Below, piece by piece: positions 6,338 to 8,577 of a stretch of 8,577 nucleotides of DNA; position 1 is the stretch's first letter, and each line of letters starts with the position of its first letter. A model generated the notes under the pieces. That model saw nothing but the letters and a program-made list of their open reading frames with translations. It did no database searches and was not told where the DNA came from. Source of the DNA: Roseburia sp. CAG:303. GTDB lineage: Bacteria; Bacillota; Clostridia; Lachnospirales; Lachnospiraceae. Made by a program: the position numbers and the translations under genes. The stretch covers positions 172,528 to 181,104 of the forward strand of contig FR900185.1 in the NCBI GenBank assembly GCA_000437755.1, given 5' to 3'.

Positions 6338-6976
6338 CTAAAATCCATATTGGTGTAAAAAATCCATTGTAATTCCACTGGTTTTCTTTTCCAGTCCCAG
6401 AAGATGTTCTATATATTTTCCAATCTGGTCATTTTCCAGATTCACTCTATCTCCCTGCCGTTTTTCCGGAAGAATCGTCTGCTCCATGGTATGTGGAATC
6501 ACGGAAACCTTAAAATAGTCTTTTCCTGTTTTTGCCACCGTCAGGCTGATTCCGTCAATGGCAACAGATCCTTTTTCAATAATGTACCGCATGATATTCT
6601 CACCTGCACTGATGGTATACCAGACTGCATTTTCCTCTCTTTTTACTTCTGCAATCACTCCCGTTCCATCGATATGTCCCGACACGATATGTCCGCCAAA
6701 TCTTCCATTTGCAGGCATTGCCCGCTCCAGATTGACGTGGCTTCCTGTCCTTAATATTCCAAGTGAAGAGCGGTTCATGGTTTCCGGCATAACATCGGCC
6801 TGAAATGTCTGTTTTGCAAACTCTGTTACTGTCAGGCAGACTCCGTTGACGGCAATGCTGTCGCCCACATGAAGATCTTCCATAATTTTGCCGGCGGCAA
6901 TTACAAGAGAAGCACAATGGACTCCTTTTGCTATTTTCTGCACAACTCCTTTTTCTTCCACTATCCCGGTAAACAT
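6338..6976 (-). CDS. ribE: Riboflavin synthase, alpha chain
   Basis: A 212-residue riboflavin synthase that dismutates two ribityllumazine molecules into riboflavin and a pyrimidine that returns to the lumazine synthase step. The family's internal duplication is clear: MFTGIVEE (1-8), VNGVCLTV (43-50) and VNLERAM (81-87) in the first barrel correspond to HIDGTGVI (101-108), IDGISLTV (140-147) and VNLENDQIG (178-186) in the second. The diagnostic FGGHIVSGH is at 93-101. AAGGAG (6985-6990) with an 8-nt spacer supports the start. The gene starts 19 nt after ribD. Named ribE after the Bacillus convention; some authors call it ribC or ribB. Confidence 0.97.
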   Translation of the reverse strand: MFTGIVEEKGVVQKIAKGVHCASLVIAAGKIMEDLHVGDSIAVNGVCLTVTEFAKQTFQADVMPETMNRSSLGILRTGSHVNLERAMPANGRFGGHIVSGHIDGTGVIAEVKREENAVWYTISAGENIMRYIIEKGSVAIDGISLTVAKTGKDYFKVSVIPHTMEQTILPEKRQGDRVNLENDQIGKYIEHLLGLEKKTSGITMDFLHQYGF

Positions 6977-6995
6977 ATGTTCTTCTCCTTATCGC

Positions 6996-8078
6996 CTACA
7001 AATCTGCATCGATCAGAAGATCCTGCCCGATCTGTGTTATTTTCTGATTTTTTAATCCAAATGCTTCCGAAGGATCTTTTACTCCCTCTCCGCCAACTGC
7101 TGTTTTTGCACGCTCTCCGCCAAAAATTTTGGGTGCAAGAAATGCACTGATGTGTGTTACAATTCCAGCCTGCAGAGCTGACCAGTTCAGTGTACTGCCA
7201 CCTTCCAGAAGGACGCTGTCAATCTTCTGCTCTCCAAGCATCTGCATGAGTTCTTTTAAGTTTACCCTGCCATTTACCGGTGTTGTCCTTATGATTTCAC
7301 ATCCGGATCTCTGAAATGCTTCTATTCTGTCCGGATCATCGCTGACTGTTGCAAAAACAGTCCGTATCTCTCCTGCTGTCTTTACAATCTTACTATCCAT
7401 AGAAGTTCTAAGCGTGGAATCACAGATAATCCGCACCGGATTTCTGCCCCCCTCCAGACGGCAGTTTAACATCGGATCATCCGCCTGAACCGTACCGGCT
7501 CCAACCATAATCGCCATATGTCTGTTTCTCATGTGCTGGACATATGCCCTTGCCTCTTCTCCCGTTACCCATTTGGAAGCCCCGGTAAAGCAGGCAATCT
7601 TTCCATCGAGTGTCTGTGCATACTTCATGGTAACATAAGGTGTTTTTGTCCGGATATAATGGAAAAATACCGGATTTACGGCATCACATTCTTCTTTCAG
7701 TACCCCCTCTGTAACCTCGATGCCATGTTCTCTCAGAATACGGATTCCCTTTCCGGCAACCAGCGGATTTGGATCGCCTGATCCAATCACAACCCGGCGG
7801 ATTCCGTTCTCGATAATCGCACTGGTACACGGCGGAGTTTTTCCGTAATGGCAGCATGGCTCTAATGTAACATAAATCGTCGCATTCTCCGCCGATTCTG
7901 TCAATGATGCTATGGCATTTCTTTCGGCATGAAGTTCTCCATATTTTTCATGATACCCCTGTCCGATAACCCTGTCATCCTTTACGATTACCGCACCAAC
8001 CATAGGATTGGGATTTACATGTCCTTCCCCTTTTACCGCAAGTGCAATCGCCATACGCATATAATCTTCATCCGTCAT
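6996..8078 (-). CDS. ribD: Bifunctional riboflavin deaminase / reductase
   Basis: A 360-residue fusion that carries out the second and third steps after GTP cyclohydrolase II: deamination of the pyrimidine, then NADPH-dependent reduction of its ribosyl group. The N-terminal cytidine-deaminase-like domain (1-145) has NPNPMVGAV (22-30), the zinc and proton-shuttle pair HAE (His50, Glu52) and PCCHYGKTPPC (Cys75 and Cys84 as zinc ligands). The reductase domain (about 147-360) begins PYVTMKYAQTLDGKIA and carries the VGAGTVQADDP dinucleotide/substrate segment (192-202) and LLEGG. The start is set by a perfect AGGAGG (8086-8091) with a 7-nt spacer. It is the first gene behind the FMN riboswitch. Confidence 0.97.
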   Translation of the reverse strand: MTDEDYMRMAIALAVKGEGHVNPNPMVGAVIVKDDRVIGQGYHEKYGELHAERNAIASLTESAENATIYVTLEPCCHYGKTPPCTSAIIENGIRRVVIGSGDPNPLVAGKGIRILREHGIEVTEGVLKEECDAVNPVFFHYIRTKTPYVTMKYAQTLDGKIACFTGASKWVTGEEARAYVQHMRNRHMAIMVGAGTVQADDPMLNCRLEGGRNPVRIICDSTLRTSMDSKIVKTAGEIRTVFATVSDDPDRIEAFQRSGCEIIRTTPVNGRVNLKELMQMLGEQKIDSVLLEGGSTLNWSALQAGIVTHISAFLAPKIFGGERAKTAVGGEGVKDPSEAFGLKNQKITQIGQDLLIDADL

Positions 8079-8122
8079 ATCGATACCTCCTGATTTACGA
8101 TCTATTTTTCAGAGGTCTAAGT

Positions 8123-8156
8123 CCAAAAAAGCTCCCTGACATTAATCAGGGAGCTT
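8123..8156 (-). terminator. Riboswitch-controlled intrinsic terminator before ribD
   Basis: AAGCTCCCTGA (8146-8156, minus strand) pairs perfectly over 11 bp with TCAGGGAGCTT (8129-8139) around the loop TTAATG, followed by six T's and GG. It sits between the FMN aptamer and the ribD ribosome binding site, so it is the expression platform that stops transcription when FMN is bound. Confidence 0.92.
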
Positions 8157-8161
8157 AAAAT

Positions 8162-8200
8162 ACGCGTAAATACACGTCTATCATTATCCATGCAATGATA
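8162..8200 (-). other. Two small hairpins linking aptamer and terminator
   Basis: On the minus strand, TATCATT (8194-8200) pairs with AATGATA (8179-8185), and ACGTGT (8172-8177) pairs with ACGCGT (8162-8167, one G-U pair) around ATTT. The first hairpin uses bases of the aptamer P1 3' strand (8197-8208), so it could form only when P1 is open. Its role in switching is inferred. Confidence 0.45.
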
Positions 8201-8314
8201 AATTCTTCTCACATCCAGACTATACTGTCGGCTTTGGAATCTCACCAAATCATGCCAAAAGGCTCGTGGGCTATACCACCGGTGGGGATTTTCGCCCCGC
8301 CCTGAAAAATTATC
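8197..8314 (-). promoter_or_regulatory. FMN riboswitch (RFN element) controlling the rib operon
   Basis: The minus strand carries the conserved RFN blocks in order: AGGGCGGGGCGAAAATCCCC, ACCGGTGGTATAGCCCACGA, GATTTGGTGAGATTCCAAA, GCCGACAGTATAGTCTGGAT and GAGAAGA. The P1 stem forms between GATAATTTTTC (8304-8314) and GAAGAATTTATC (8197-8208), 11 pairs with one G-U and one bulged U. In this family FMN binding represses the downstream genes; the terminator at 8123-8156 shows that control is at transcription elongation. The aptamer starts only a few bases after the predicted transcription start, so almost the whole leader is the switch. Confidence 0.96.
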
Positions 8315-8323
8315 GACATCGTC

Positions 8324-8352
8324 ATTATAGTGCATGAATATAAAAAATGCAA
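8324..8352 (-). promoter_or_regulatory. Promoter of the riboflavin operon
   Basis: TTGCAT (8347-8352) and a perfect TATAAT (8324-8329) are 17 bp apart. Transcription would start near 8317, directly before the riboswitch P1 stem, giving a leader of about 240 nt to ribD. Confidence 0.87.
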
Positions 8353-8398
8353 GTGGATTTATTAAGAAATTTTCTCGTTATTCGAGGCAAGGGGAATT

Positions 8399-8577
8399 TT
8401 ACTTTCTAAGCTTATACCTTCTATTCGTATTTGTTCCTACTGGCTCTATATTTTCCACCTGTGCCAGAATTGCTCTTGTCCTTGAAGCACTCAGGCCAAT
8501 ATACTCCGCTATATCTTTCGTTTTAGCTTCATCATACTGTGCAAAGTATTCATATATCTTTGTTATAGTATCGCTTG
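8399..8577 (-). CDS. C-terminal winged-helix fragment (cut by window edge)
   Basis: Only the last 58 residues are in the window, ending at TAA (8399-8401). They read as a winged helix: KIYEYFAQYDEAKTKDIAEY, then the turn and recognition helix GLSASRTRAILAQV, then a wing IEPVGTNTNRRYKLRK. This arrangement, with a final PVG-N-NR-Y-L pattern, is typical of the C-terminus of AlbA_2/RecG-like ATP-binding proteins of Firmicutes. That is family memory and not decisive on a fragment; another small HTH regulator is possible. It is read in the same direction as the rib operon and ends 46 bp before the rib -35 box. Only a weak hairpin (CTCG-AATAA-CGAG) lies in between, so some read-through into the rib leader is possible. 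Confidence 0.65.
   Translation of the reverse strand, partial: SDTITKIYEYFAQYDEAKTKDIAEYIGLSASRTRAILAQVENIEPVGTNTNRRYKLRK

Noticed and set aside
8117..8335. 72-codon open frame on the minus strand over the rib leader
   Set aside because: It lies across the FMN riboswitch and terminator, whose sequence is fully explained by RNA structure; it has no protein-like motif and no ribosome binding site of note.
8363..8398. Terminator for the right-edge winged-helix gene
   Set aside because: Only a 4-bp CTCG/CGAG stem is present and it is followed by AAAATTT, not a T-tract; too weak to call.
1..8577. CRISPR array, transposase, IS ends, tRNA or rRNA
   Set aside because: No spaced direct repeats, transposase-like frame, terminal inverted repeats or structural RNA signatures were seen on either strand.

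Overview
The window reads as a chromosomal segment of a low-to-moderate GC Gram-positive anaerobe, most likely a Clostridia/Lachnospiraceae-type bacterium. This rests on strong AGGAGG-type ribosome binding sites, sigma-A promoters, intrinsic terminators with T-tracts, the Bacillus-type rib gene order under an FMN riboswitch, and a DUF6171-like small protein next to an intracellular GH51 enzyme. The taxonomic call is inference. Every convincing gene is on the minus strand, so the region is transcribed from high to low coordinates.

From the right edge: (i) the C-terminal end of a winged-helix protein (8399-8577, cut by the window edge). (ii) A riboflavin operon: promoter (8324-8352), FMN riboswitch aptamer (8197-8314), intrinsic terminator as expression platform (8123-8156), then ribD, ribE, ribBA and ribH with 15-24 nt gaps. 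Together these four proteins convert GTP and ribulose 5-phosphate to riboflavin, apart from one dephosphorylation step whose enzyme is not here. (iii) A thiamine salvage pair, thiM-thiE, with its own strong promoter (4579-4607). It has no recognisable TPP riboswitch; its short leader carries a direct repeat instead. (iv) An arabinose-polymer unit: a promoter overlapped by a palindrome, a GH51 alpha-L-arabinofuranosidase without signal peptide, and a small eight-cysteine protein coupled to it by a TAATG stop/start overlap. It closes with a long hairpin terminator (1094-1155). (v) A sugar-phosphate unit that leaves the left edge: a DeoR-family repressor (FruR-like) directly abutting the start of a 1-phosphofructokinase gene. 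A five-copy array of TTGA elements at exactly 10-bp period precedes the repressor and is a good operator candidate.

Most of the window is ordinary metabolism. The parts most worth a second look are regulatory: the phased TTGA array, the riboswitch leader in which the aptamer 5' strand repeats the sequence of the terminator 3' arm, the thiM leader without a TPP riboswitch, and the coupled cysteine-rich protein. I saw no mobile element, CRISPR array, tRNA or rRNA. The intergenic stretches above about 100 bp (893-1164, 2922-3034, 4506-4630, 8079-8398) are all accounted for by the regulatory elements listed.
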